From assembly GCA_016842045.1 (NCBI GenBank), contig JAEVEY010000024.1, positions 1-41,307 on the forward strand: DNA of 41,307 nt, given 5' to 3'. Positions 8,006-15,275 of the stretch are shown one piece after another. The notes beneath the pieces were generated by a model, which ran no database searches, was not told where the DNA came from, and was given only the letters and a program-made list of their open reading frames with translations. The translations under genes were made by a program, and so were the position numbers. Numbering within the stretch: position 1 is the first letter of the stretch; each line of letters begins with the position of its first letter. Source of the DNA: Candidatus Thermoflexus sinensis. GTDB lineage: Bacteria; Chloroflexota; Anaerolineae; Thermoflexales; Thermoflexaceae.

Positions 8006-8193
8006 CATTCTTTCATTACGAATCAAGAGCGATAACAGACCAAGCAGGTCCCCGGCCCAGCCCCCAAAGTCCACCCGATCAAAGGCGACCCGGCCGGATG
8101 AGCGGTGAGACATCGATTCCCTCTCAGCAACCCTCCGGGGGGAAGGGAGCGGCATTGGGGAGGGCGACAGCGCTCTTTTCGCCCCCGCGAAGC
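8006..8193. other. Intergenic stretch downstream of thrB
   Basis: No gene seen. A GC-rich hairpin near 8157-8185 (GGGCGA pairing with TCGCCC) lies just after the thrB stop on the minus strand and could end its transcript, but no U-run follows. The CTCTCAGCAACC string near 8128-8139 superficially recalls part of a SAM-type riboswitch, but the rest of the fold is absent. Confidence 0.3.
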
Positions 8194-9096
8194 CTAACCG
8201 GATGTCACCTCCACCTGCACCCCCTCAAAGGCCGCCTCCACGATCCAGGTGCGCGCCGGGACGCCTGCTTCCTCAAAGGCGGCGGCCATGGCCGCTGCGA
8301 TCGCCTCATGGCCTTCCGGCGCAAACGCCGCCAGGGCCGGCCCCGACCCGCTGATGCATACGGCGGCTGCCCCGGCAGCTCGTGCGGCGGCCACCGCCCG
8401 CTCGTAACCGGGGATCAGTTGCGCCCGGTAGGGCTCATGCAGCCGATCCCGCATCGCCCGACCCAGTAATTTCCAATCGCCCTCCCGGAACGCGTGGACC
8501 AGAAGGGCCACATGGCCGATCTGGTAGACGACGTCCGCCAGGGGCAGATGAATGGGAAGCAGGCGACGAGCCATCTCAGTAGACACGCTGACCCCCGGAA
8601 GGGCGATCACCACCCGCATCGGTGGGATCGGGACACGAGCCGCAATCAGGCCGTCCTCATCCCGTGTGACCAGCACCAGCCCCCCCAGCAGCGCCGGCGC
8701 CACGTTATCCGGATGGCCCTCCAGGTCGGTGGCCAGCTCCAGCAACACCTCCGGCGGGTCCGACAATCCCATCCAGGCCTGGGCCAGGGCCAGCCCACCG
8801 ACCACGGCCGCCGCGCTGGATCCGAGGCCGGACATCAGGGGGATCCGGTTATAGCAACGCAGGCGCATGGGAGGAACCTCGGATCCCATCCGCTCGAACA
8901 GCGCGGCGGCTGCGCGCACCACCCGATTGGTGGCATCGCGGGGAAGACGATCAGCACCCTCCCCTACAATGACCACCTCCAGCGCGGAGGCCGGCTCCGC
9001 CTCGATCTCGTTATACAGGCCCAGCGCCAGTCCCATCCCATCGAAACCCGGGCCCAGGTTCGCTGTGGTCGCCGGAACACGCACCCGAATCCGCAT
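8194..9096 (-). CDS. thrB: Homoserine kinase
   Basis: 300 residues, normal for ThrB, which phosphorylates homoserine with ATP on the way to threonine. A GHMP-kinase fold is clear: N-terminal VPATTANLGPGFDGMGLAL, the ATP-binding loop PLMSGLGSSAAAVVGG near residue 95, DNVAPALLGG, and the C-terminal CISGSGPALAAF motif. ATG 9096 is chosen because GAGAGG lies 5 nt upstream and homologs begin with an MRIRVRVPATTAN-like stretch; the longer open frame upstream runs through a MITE and is not coding. ATG 9114 is a less likely alternative. A MITE ends 27 bp upstream of the start, so the native promoter has been displaced or replaced. No thrA or thrC adjoins. Confidence 0.9.
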   Translation of the reverse strand: MRIRVRVPATTANLGPGFDGMGLALGLYNEIEAEPASALEVVIVGEGADRLPRDATNRVVRAAAALFERMGSEVPPMRLRCYNRIPLMSGLGSSAAAVVGGLALAQAWMGLSDPPEVLLELATDLEGHPDNVAPALLGGLVLVTRDEDGLIAARVPIPPMRVVIALPGVSVSTEMARRLLPIHLPLADVVYQIGHVALLVHAFREGDWKLLGRAMRDRLHEPYRAQLIPGYERAVAAARAAGAAAVCISGSGPALAAFAPEGHEAIAAAMAAAFEEAGVPARTWIVEAAFEGVQVEVTSG

Positions 9097-9122
9097 CGAG
9101 CCTCTCGCCTCCATAAAGATAC

Positions 9123-9310
9123 TAGGACTTACGCAGTTCGTTTCCCTGGGGGCTTTGGAGGCGGAGCGGGGCGCCGAAGACGCCCCGCTCCGCCCCCAAA
9201 AAGGATTTTTCTCCCCCCTCCCCACGGCCCCAAGGGCCGTGGGGAGGGGGGAGGAAGGGGGGTGGGGCCATTCCGTCCCACCTTTAGAGCTTTCAACTGC
9301 GTAACTCCTA
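9123..9310 (-). mobile_element. MITE-like element, family A copy 2 (188 bp, TSD GATAC)
   Basis: Same element as copy 1, reversed. Ends are TAGGACTTACGCAGTTCG and (inverted) TAGGAGTTACGCAGTTGA. Exact 5-bp duplications GATAC flank it at 9118-9122 and 9311-9315. Both hairpins are present. It lies immediately upstream of the thrB ribosome binding site, so it forms most of the thrB leader or promoter region. Confidence 0.88.
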
Positions 9311-9359
9311 GATACAAAGATAAAGGGGGCTTACACGGCTGGCCCTGATCCCGGGGAGG

Positions 9360-9623
9360 TCAGGGGGCCCCTCCCCTCTTTTTGGGGCCCCGGAGGGCCG
9401 CCGAAGGCGGCCCTCCGGATCCTTTGCTGCTGGCCGGCGCATCGGTTTCAGAAAGCTCCCACCATGCAGCGGACTCCTCCGAAGGCCAGAAGAGGAAACG
9501 AATCCCTTCGCGGATCAGGCCGATCACGGAAACGCTCCAGATCACAAGGACAAACCCCAGCCATCCCAGCACCAGGAAGGCCATCACCGCGCCGACCGTC
9601 ACGGCCCATTCCGGCTGGATCAT
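9360..9623 (-). CDS. Small membrane protein, function unknown
   Basis: 87 residues. ATG 9623 has AAGGAG 7 nt upstream. The first half is strongly hydrophobic (VTVGAVMAFLVLGWLGFVLV and IWSVSVIGLI), giving one or two membrane helices. It is followed by a short amphipathic stretch (REGIRFLFWPSEES) and a low-complexity polar tail rich in Ser, Gly and Pro ending KKRGGAP. The tail is encoded by a GC-rich palindromic stretch (GGGCCGCCGAAGGCGGCCC), so it may be partly repeat-derived. It lies 173 bp downstream of ssnA on the same strand and may be in the same transcript. No family recognised. Confidence 0.5.
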   Translation of the reverse strand: MIQPEWAVTVGAVMAFLVLGWLGFVLVIWSVSVIGLIREGIRFLFWPSEESAAWWELSETDAPASSKGSGGPPSAALRGPKKRGGAP

Positions 9624-9796
9624 CTCACGCTCCTTCGATTGATCGACCCTCCCCGGGCCCTCCGGCCATAGCGCTTCAGAACCTGCCCCGCTGGCCCTTG
9701 CCCGAGAGCAGTCAGGGGATCCTTTCCCTTCCCTTTTCTGGACCGGAGGCCTTTGCCCGAAGGGTCCAGCGCCACAACCCATAGCGAGAAGATCCC

Positions 9797-11179
9797 TCAG
9801 GAGTTTCGCTCCGACTCCGCGATCGCCCGGAACCGTTCCCAGATCACAGGCGCATACGCGCGGGCCTCCGCGGCGATCCGTTCCTCGTCGAGCGTCAGCA
9901 ACTGCCGATCCTTCATCAGGATCCGCCCCCCGCAAATGGTCGTGGTGACGTGTGAGCCATCCACGCCGAAAATCAGATGCCAGGGCAGGTTCTCCCCCGT
10001 TAAGGGGGTGTAGGGCCGGTAATCCATGAGAATGATATCCGCATAGGCGCCTGGAGCCAGGACCCCCAGGGGATGCGGCCAGAAAAGGGAAGCGATCCGG
10101 GCGTTCTCCCGGTAGGCCATCGCCAGAACTTCTTCAGCTCCCATCGCCCGGGGATCACGGGCATGAACCTTGTGGACCAGGTAGGCGGTCTTCATCTCCG
10201 CAAACATGTTGTTGGAGAACCCGTCATTGCCCAGCCCGACCGTCACCCCTGCCCTCCGCATCGCTTCCACCGGCGCCACCCCCACCGCGTTGTTCATATT
10301 TGAACGGGGCTGGTGGCTGACCTTGCTCTGCGTGCGGGCCAGCAGGTCGATCTCGACCGCATCGACGTGCACACAGTGCGCACAGAGCGTCTGCGGGCCC
10401 AGCACGCCTTCCCGGGCGAGCCGTTCCACGGTTCGAACCCCATAGACCGTCAGGCTGTGGCCCTCGTCCGCCGCGTCCTCCGCCACATGGATATGGAAGC
10501 CGACCCCCAGCGCCTGTGCTTCGGCAACCGCCCGCTCCATCGTCTCCGGGCCTACCGTAAACGCGGCGTGAAGCCCGAAGGAAGCGGCCAGGAAAGCACC
10601 GCGCGCATCCCCGGTGGCCCGCCACTCCCGGACCCGTCGAAGGAAACGGACATTCTCCTGGATCCCCGCTCTTGCTCCCTCCGGGCCGTTGCGATCCGTC
10701 ACCTCATAGCAGAGGCACGCTCGCAGGCCGGCCTCGCCCACCGCCTCGGCGATGATGTCGAGAGAGCCGTCAATGCAGGAGGGGCTGGCATGATGGTCTA
10801 TCAGGGTCGTGGTGCCGTGGCGGATCGCATCGATCAGACAAACCAGGGCGGAAAGGCGGACCGCCTTCTCATCCAGGGCCCGGTCCAGACGCCACCAGAG
10901 TCGGCGAAGGATATAGGGGAAATTCGAAGGGGGATCGTCGTGAAGCGGCATACCCCGCGCGAAGGCCCCATAGAAATGAGTGTGGGCACAGATGCTTCCG
11001 GGCAGGACCAGCTGTCCCCGGGCATCCAGGGCCTCCGCATCCGGATAATGCGCCCGCACCTCGGCCGTGGTCCCTACCATCATAATGCGATCCTCTTCTA
11101 TCGCAATGGCCCCGTCTTCGATCACCCGGGGCGGATCCTCCATGGTGCAAACGGTCCCGTGGATGATGAGCCAGGCCAT
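9797..11179 (-). CDS. ssnA: SsnA-type amidohydrolase (putative aminohydrolase)
   Basis: 460 residues of the amidohydrolase superfamily, closest in my recollection to SsnA (chlorohydrolase/guanine-deaminase-like TIM barrels, often linked to selenium-dependent molybdenum hydroxylase clusters). ATG 11179 has AGGAGG 5 nt upstream. Seen: an N-terminal beta-sandwich strand LIIHGTVCTMEDPP, the metal motif SICAHTHFYGAFARG near residue 60, TTLIDHHASPSCIDGSLD, FHIHVAEDAADEGHSL, CAHCVHVD, LGNDGFSNNMFAEMK carrying the catalytic Asp, and the C-terminal APGAYADIILMDY. The predicted role is metal-dependent deamination or hydrolysis of a ring compound. None of the usual partner genes (xdh-type hydroxylase, ygfK) is in this window. 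Confidence 0.8.
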   Translation of the reverse strand: MAWLIIHGTVCTMEDPPRVIEDGAIAIEEDRIMMVGTTAEVRAHYPDAEALDARGQLVLPGSICAHTHFYGAFARGMPLHDDPPSNFPYILRRLWWRLDRALDEKAVRLSALVCLIDAIRHGTTTLIDHHASPSCIDGSLDIIAEAVGEAGLRACLCYEVTDRNGPEGARAGIQENVRFLRRVREWRATGDARGAFLAASFGLHAAFTVGPETMERAVAEAQALGVGFHIHVAEDAADEGHSLTVYGVRTVERLAREGVLGPQTLCAHCVHVDAVEIDLLARTQSKVSHQPRSNMNNAVGVAPVEAMRRAGVTVGLGNDGFSNNMFAEMKTAYLVHKVHARDPRAMGAEEVLAMAYRENARIASLFWPHPLGVLAPGAYADIILMDYRPYTPLTGENLPWHLIFGVDGSHVTTTICGGRILMKDRQLLTLDEERIAAEARAYAPVIWERFRAIAESERNS

Positions 11180-11219
11180 GGAAACCTCCTGGAAGAAAGC
11201 TCTGGGGGACGCCGGCTCT

Positions 11220-11319
11220 GTTGTGATCCTGGCGGTGCCCGCCTGGGCTCCGCGTTTGCCCCTCTCCCCTACCCACGCCGCGAAACAGCGAAGAAAGTTG
11301 AAAGCCCCCAGTTTACAAC
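11220..11319. repeat. Family C repeat element, copy 1 (about 100 bp)
   Basis: Runs from GTTGTGATCCTGGCGGTGCC to GAAAGCCCCCAGTTTACAAC. It aligns along its length with 26531-26641 (CCTGGCAGTGCCCGC…CGTTTGCCCC…GTTTACAAC). The ends are imperfect inverted repeats (TCTGTTGTGA against GGTTGTAAAC). It lies upstream of ssnA, between its ribosome binding site and the divergent minC promoter. No coding capacity. Confidence 0.5.
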
Positions 11320-11411
11320 CGAACGCGGATCCCGCTCCCTCCAGGCCTCTATTCATAACGAAAGCACGAGTCCTCCACGCTGCTTGGTGGCGTTAGGGGA
11401 CACAAAAACCA

Positions 11412-11450
11412 GGTGGTGGGGCAGGCGGCTTCGCCAATCACCCCACCACC
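11412..11450. other. Hairpin between ssnA and minC
   Basis: GGTGGTGGGG (11412-11421) pairs exactly with CCCCACCACC (11441-11450), with a short inner GGCG/CGCC stem around a GCTT-like loop. It lies in the divergent intergenic region just ahead of the minC promoter. It could be an operator, a REP relative or a stem in an RNA; the sequence does not decide. Confidence 0.35.
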
Positions 11451-11480
11451 CCAGGCCCCCACATGGCCACAGAGCCAGGC

Positions 11481-11509
11481 TTGCTTTTTCAATCAGTTTA
11501 CACTATAAC
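11481..11509 (+). promoter_or_regulatory. Sigma-70-type promoter for minC
   Basis: -35 TTGCTT (11481-11486), 17-nt spacer, -10 TATAAC (11504-11509). The expected start point near 11516 precedes the chosen minC start at 11580, which argues against the longer in-frame start at 11463. Confidence 0.6.
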
Positions 11510-11579
11510 TCAACTTGCTATCCGGTATTTAGAGAGCGAAGATCGTCTCCTCAAACCCCTGTTTGCGTATGGGGTAGCG

Positions 11580-12281
11580 ATGTCCAGAGAGCCGGTAGCC
11601 ATTAAAGGGATTGGCGACGCCTTATGGTTCTCTTTCGGCCCGGAGCCATGGCCGGAAACGCTCAGCGCTTTAGAAGCCCGTCTATCTGCGAACCCGGGCT
11701 TCTTCAACGGCGGCCGGGCTGTTCTTGTCTTAGGGAATCGGATCCTGGAAGAAGCCGATCTGTTGAGTTTGCTGGCCCTCCTGAATCGTTTTGGCCTCTC
11801 CCTGACCGGTGTGCTGACGGATCATCCGGTGACCCAGGCCCTGGTGAGACGGCTGGGCCTTCCATTGCAATCGTCCCCGGCGATGGAACGCGCCCCTGAA
11901 ACCCGTGAGCTTCCTCTGGAGCCGGCCTGGGTGATCCATCGAACCCTGCGGGCAGGCCATTATCTGCAGGTGGAAGGCCACCTCTGCGTGATCGGAGATG
12001 TCCACCCCGGAGCGGAGATCGCCGCCACTGGGGACATTATCGTATGGGGACGTCTGCTGGGCACCGCCCATGCGGGCTGTGAGGGGGATGATGAGGCTGC
12101 CGTTTACGCCCTGGAACTCCGCCCGGTCCAGCTCCGCATCGGGCATTACATCGCGCGCTCTCCTGAGGAGCATCGTCGGCCGATCCCGGAACAGGCAAGG
12201 GTCCAGAACGGGCAGATCGTCGTCGAACCCTGGCGCTCCCTCTCCCGATGGGAGCAATGGTTGGGGCGATTCCTGGGCTGA
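11580..12281 (+). CDS. minC: Septum site-determining protein MinC
   Basis: 233 residues. MinC inhibits FtsZ assembly away from mid-cell and acts with MinD at the membrane. The N-terminal domain begins EPVAIKGIGDALWFSFG and spans about residues 1-105. The C-terminal right-handed beta-helix domain is plain from HRTLRAGHYLQVEGHLCVIGDVHPGAEIAATGDIIVWGRLLGTAHAG, where RAGHYL and GDVHPGAEI are typical of the family, and continues to the AVYALELRP strand. ATG 11580 has only a weak GGGG-type ribosome binding site, but it lies 3' of a good promoter and gives the normal length. It heads minC-minD-minE-rodA on the + strand; the 188-bp gap before minD holds a second possible promoter. Confidence 0.88.
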   Translation: MSREPVAIKGIGDALWFSFGPEPWPETLSALEARLSANPGFFNGGRAVLVLGNRILEEADLLSLLALLNRFGLSLTGVLTDHPVTQALVRRLGLPLQSSPAMERAPETRELPLEPAWVIHRTLRAGHYLQVEGHLCVIGDVHPGAEIAATGDIIVWGRLLGTAHAGCEGDDEAAVYALELRPVQLRIGHYIARSPEEHRRPIPEQARVQNGQIVVEPWRSLSRWEQWLGRFLG

Positions 12282-12380
12282 TAATGAAGCATCCGAAGAC
12301 CGGTTGCGTCATTCCAGTGAGAGGCTTTGAAGGGCCAGGAAGGCCGTCTTGGGGAGCCAGAAGCCCCTTGGCGGCTGATT

Positions 12381-12409
12381 CCCATAAATCCCGATAGACG
12401 GTATAACCT
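12381..12409 (+). promoter_or_regulatory. Possible internal promoter for minD
   Basis: TTCCCA (12381-12386), 17-nt spacer, TATAAC (12404-12409), 61 bp ahead of the minD start. The -35 is weak. The same -10 hexamer occurs in the minC promoter. This would let minDE-rodA be expressed apart from minC. Confidence 0.4.
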
Positions 12410-12469
12410 TCAGGAGAAGAGCGCCTTTCAGGGGCAGGCTTCCTGGCTTTTCCCTAAAGGAGGATCACG

Positions 12470-13276
12470 ATGAGCGCGCAGGTGATCACGGTGACCTCCG
12501 GCAAGGGCGGGGTCGGCAAAACGACGGTGACCGCCAATGTGGGGATGGCCCTGGCCATGGCCGGAAAGAAGGTGGTGTGCATTGATGCGGACATCGGATT
12601 GAGAAATCTGGATGTGGTCCTGGGCCTGGAGAACCGCATCGTTTACGATATCGTGCACGTCGTCGAAGGGCGCTGTCGCACCCGCCAGGCTCTCATTCGC
12701 GACAAGCGGGTCCCCGACCTCTACCTCATGCCGGCCGCCCAGAGCCGCGATAAATCCGCCGTGAAGCCTGAGGACATGGTCCGCATCTGTGAGGAACTGC
12801 GTCCCGAGTTCGACTACATCCTGATCGATTCCGCGGCCGGCATCGAAGAAGGATTTCGGACCGCCCTGGCCCCAGCGGATCTCATCCTCCTGGTCACGAA
12901 CCCGGAGGTCGCCGCGGTTCGCGATGCGGATCGGGTCGTCGGGCTGGTGGAGGCGATGGGGAAACCCACCCCCAAGTTGATCGTCAACCGCCTGAAACCC
13001 GATATGGTCCGCCGCGGGGATATGCTGGATACCTCCGATGTGCTGGAGATCCTGGCCATCGAGCTGCTGGGGGTGATCCCGGAGGATGAGCAGGTGATCG
13101 TGGCGACCAACCGGGGCACCCCGGTGGTGCTGGAAGAGCGATCGCCGGCGGGGCAGGCCTTCCGGGCCATCGCCCGGCGTCTGATGGGCGAGGCCGTCCC
13201 GCTGTTCCTCTCGGAGGACGGCCAGGGCGTTCTGGGGTGGTTGCGTCGGCTGGTTCGCAGCGGAGGTGGCCGATGA
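12470..13276 (+). CDS. minD: Septum site-determining ATPase MinD
   Basis: 268 residues, normal length. MinD is a deviant Walker ATPase that binds the membrane, recruits MinC and is released by MinE. Deviant Walker A TSGKGGVGKTTVTANVG is at residues 7-23; other family motifs are VVCIDADIGLRNLDVVLGLENR, YILIDSAAGIEEGF and LLVTNPEVAAVRDADRV. The extreme C-terminus (GWLRRLVRSGGGR) is the amphipathic membrane-targeting helix. ATG 12470 has AAAGGAGG just upstream. Its stop overlaps the minE start by 4 nt (ATGA), indicating translational coupling. Confidence 0.96.
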   Translation: MSAQVITVTSGKGGVGKTTVTANVGMALAMAGKKVVCIDADIGLRNLDVVLGLENRIVYDIVHVVEGRCRTRQALIRDKRVPDLYLMPAAQSRDKSAVKPEDMVRICEELRPEFDYILIDSAAGIEEGFRTALAPADLILLVTNPEVAAVRDADRVVGLVEAMGKPTPKLIVNRLKPDMVRRGDMLDTSDVLEILAIELLGVIPEDEQVIVATNRGTPVVLEERSPAGQAFRAIARRLMGEAVPLFLSEDGQGVLGWLRRLVRSGGGR

Positions 13277-13530
13277 ACTGGCTGGATCGATTGCGGGGAC
13301 AACCCTCACCCCGGGAGACCGCCAAACAGCGCCTTCAGGTCATCCTGGTCCACGATCGCAGCGACCTCTCCCCCGGGTTGCTGGAAGTCATCAAGGACGA
13401 GATCATCGCCGTCCTCTCCCGCCACGTCCCGATCATCGCCGAAGAGGTGCGGGTCACGGTCACCCAGGATGCCCGGGAATGCCGGCTGGTAGCGGATATC
13501 CCCCTCGGGAACCGGCATAGCCGATCATGA
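13273..13530 (+). CDS. minE: Cell division topological specificity factor MinE
   Basis: 85 residues. MinE stimulates MinD ATPase and sets the pole-to-pole oscillation or gradient. The N-terminal amphipathic membrane-binding part (MNWLDRLRG) is followed by the MinD-contact strand AKQRLQVILVHDRSDLSPGLLE and then the dimerisation domain (VIAVLSRHVPI-like helix, EEVRVTVTQ, CRLVADIPL). The start is fixed by the ATGA overlap with minD; the longer in-frame start at 13237 would lie deep inside minD. Its stop overlaps the rodA start by 4 nt, so minD, minE and rodA are translated as a coupled set. Confidence 0.93.
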   Translation: MNWLDRLRGQPSPRETAKQRLQVILVHDRSDLSPGLLEVIKDEIIAVLSRHVPIIAEEVRVTVTQDARECRLVADIPLGNRHSRS

Positions 13531-14645
13531 TCCGGTGGCTTCAGGGACAGCTGAGTGAGTGGCGTCGCTTCGATGTCGGGTTACTGCTGGGGGTGATGGC
13601 GCTGATGGGCATTGGCGTCACCGTGATCGCCAGTGCGGTGTTGCGCTCGCCGGATCTTGCGGATGCGCCCCGCCGGCAGGCCCTCTATGGCCTGATGGGG
13701 ATGTTGCTGATCTTCCTGATCTCCTCGGTGAACTACCGGATCTGGGGGGCCTTTCAGCACATCCTCTACGTGGCGATACTGGCCCTGTTGATGCTGGCCC
13801 TCATCGCCGGCCGCAGCCAGATCGCCCCGGTCCGCCGCTGGCTGGAGATCGCTTCTTTCAATATCCAGCCCGCAGAGCTGGCGAAGCCCCTCCTGATCCT
13901 CAGCCTGGGGCGCTTCCTGGCCGATCGCGAGGGGAAAATCGATTCCTTTCGCACCGTATTGCTGGCCTTTGCCTATCTGCTCCTGCCAGCCATATTGATC
14001 TTCCTTCAACCCAACTTAAGCACGGCCGTGGTGATCCTGGCCATCGGCCTCAGCATGCTCTTCGCCTGGGGGATCCGCCCTCGCCATCTCTTCACCATCG
14101 GCCTGATGAGCGCCCCCCTGGCCCTTGGGGCCTGGACGATCATGCTGCCCTACATGCGCGGGCGCCTTCTGCATTTCCTGGGTCTCCAGCCTGATCCCAA
14201 CACGGCTTACAATCTCACCCAGGCGCTGATCACGATCGGCAGCGGGGGCTTATGGGGAACCGGATGGGGGCAAAGCCCGCAGAACGTGTGGGGGTTCCTT
14301 CGAGTGCGCCACACGGATTTTATCTTCGCCGTCCTGGCTGGGGAGTTCGGGCTGGTCGGGGCGCTGAGCGTCCTAACACTCTACCTCTGGGTCCTCGGGA
14401 GGATTTTCCGAATCGCCTGGAGGGCCGAAGATACCTACGGTCGGTTGATCGCGGTGGGGGTAGGCACCTGGATCGCCTTCCAGGCGCTGGTCAATATTGG
14501 GATGAACGTCGGTCTGATGCCGGTGGCCGGCCTCCCCCTGCCCTTCATCAGCTATGGAGGAAGCGCCCTCCTCTCCCTGAGCCTGGGAATCGGCTTCGTT
14601 CAGAGCGTGCGGATCCATCGAGAGGGCTTCACCATGCGCGCATAA
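13527..14645 (+). CDS. rodA: RodA/FtsW-family SEDS peptidoglycan glycosyltransferase
   Basis: 372 residues with about ten membrane helices. SEDS proteins polymerise lipid II into glycan strands, RodA for side-wall elongation. Family motifs are VRRWLEIASFNIQPAELAK near residue 95, HTDFIFAVLAGEFGLVGA near residue 262, and NIGMNVGLMPVAGLPLPFIS with YGGSALL near residues 325-350. The PxxxLPLPFxSYGGS signature does not by itself separate RodA from FtsW; position after minCDE and RodA-like N-terminal compactness favour rodA. The 4-nt overlap with minE couples wall synthesis to division-site control. A strong terminator follows 37 bp downstream. Confidence 0.88.
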   Translation: MIRWLQGQLSEWRRFDVGLLLGVMALMGIGVTVIASAVLRSPDLADAPRRQALYGLMGMLLIFLISSVNYRIWGAFQHILYVAILALLMLALIAGRSQIAPVRRWLEIASFNIQPAELAKPLLILSLGRFLADREGKIDSFRTVLLAFAYLLLPAILIFLQPNLSTAVVILAIGLSMLFAWGIRPRHLFTIGLMSAPLALGAWTIMLPYMRGRLLHFLGLQPDPNTAYNLTQALITIGSGGLWGTGWGQSPQNVWGFLRVRHTDFIFAVLAGEFGLVGALSVLTLYLWVLGRIFRIAWRAEDTYGRLIAVGVGTWIAFQALVNIGMNVGLMPVAGLPLPFISYGGSALLSLSLGIGFVQSVRIHREGFTMRA

Positions 14646-14682
14646 GGCCAATGGGAACGCCGTTTCGGATCCCTTCGGCTTC

Positions 14683-14728
14683 GGAGGCGGGGCCGGGCGT
14701 TGAAAGATGCCGGCCCCGCCTCCTTTTT
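14683..14728 (+). terminator. Intrinsic terminator of the min-rodA operon
   Basis: GGAGGCGGGGCCGGGC (14683-14698) pairs with 14709-14723 across a 10-nt loop and is followed by TTTTT. It lies 37 bp after the rodA stop and closes the operon. Confidence 0.85.
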
Positions 14729-15090
14729 CGAGAGGCCTCTCCCCGCGGACCTCCGGGCGGAGGGATTGCCCGATTCAGCAGGAGGGTCAAGTTGACCCCG
14801 TCCTGAACGAGAACGATTTCACGATCTTTCACCAGAGTCCAGAACCCGCAATGGATATGCCCCGGGGCGCGATCCCTGCCAGGTCAGGGCGACGATCGAT
14901 TGGATGTTTAACCAGCTACCAGCTCAGCAAAACCGACTCTTCTCCACGCCTGGCGCACCGGTGGTCGCCTGGCCGGGAGCTCCAGCCCGCTCACCCGCAC
15001 CGTGGTGACCTCCGCGGTCAGAACCTCGAAAACCGCCATCCGAGGACCGGGCTGGGAGCCGAGGAGTCTTATCCCTGGATATCGACCGGC
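14729..15090. other. Intergenic region with possible gene remnants on the minus strand
   Basis: No intact gene seen. On the minus strand, short open pieces in different frames read MAVFEVLTAEVTTVRVSGLE (ending at 14908), ALTWQGSRPGAYPLRVLDSG and KDREIVLVQDGVNLTLLLNR (ending 14629). Each looks protein-like, but stops and frame changes separate them. They could be the remains of one decayed gene or chance open frames in GC-rich DNA. Confidence 0.3.
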
Positions 15091-15118
15091 TTGTCCGGAG
15101 TCCAACCGCTCATACAAT
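15091..15118 (+). promoter_or_regulatory. Possible promoter for gatB
   Basis: TTGTCC (15091-15096), 16-nt spacer, TACAAT (15113-15118), followed by an AT-rich discriminator. It reads through a short inverted-repeat element into gatB, 158 bp downstream. Confidence 0.4.
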
Positions 15119-15125
15119 AAAATGA

Positions 15126-15236
15126 TAGGAGCTACGCCGTTGGCCTTCTCCCCGGGTTTTTCAGACCGGGCCGCGCAAGGATAAACTTGGGGGCCCCTCG
15201 ACCTCCCCTGGATAGAAGTCGACGGCGTAAGTTCGA
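15126..15236 (+). repeat. Family B inverted-repeat element, copy 1 (about 111 bp)
   Basis: Ends TAGGAGCTACGCCGTTGG and (inverted) TCGAACTTACGCCGTCGA. Internal GCCTTCTCCCCGGGTT and CCCCTCGACCTCCCCTGG segments match the element at 26322-26409. The ends resemble family A (TTACGCAGTT), so it may be a shorter, older relative. No target duplication is preserved. It lies in the gatB 5' leader. Confidence 0.5.
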
Positions 15237-15275
15237 TCCAGGAAAAGTCCCAGGATCCCATCCCGGAGGTGCTCC

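Noticed and set aside
8020-8193. SAM-type riboswitch
   Set aside because: Only the CAGCAACC string is reminiscent. The conserved helices are not there, and no suitable gene follows on that strand.
7831-8469. Open frames running through the MITEs (also 21464-22225, 8494-9348 and 21184-21867)
   Set aside because: The same peptide (GPWGGGRKILFGGGAGRRRRPAPPP type) appears in every copy because the element is GC-rich and palindromic. It is non-coding repeat DNA.
11463-11579. Longer MinC start at 11463
   Set aside because: A good -35/-10 pair lies inside this stretch, and MinC homology begins after ATG 11580.
12428-13309. 293-codon frame opposite minD, and 15477-16505 opposite gatB
   Set aside because: Both lie entirely over well-supported conserved genes on the other strand.
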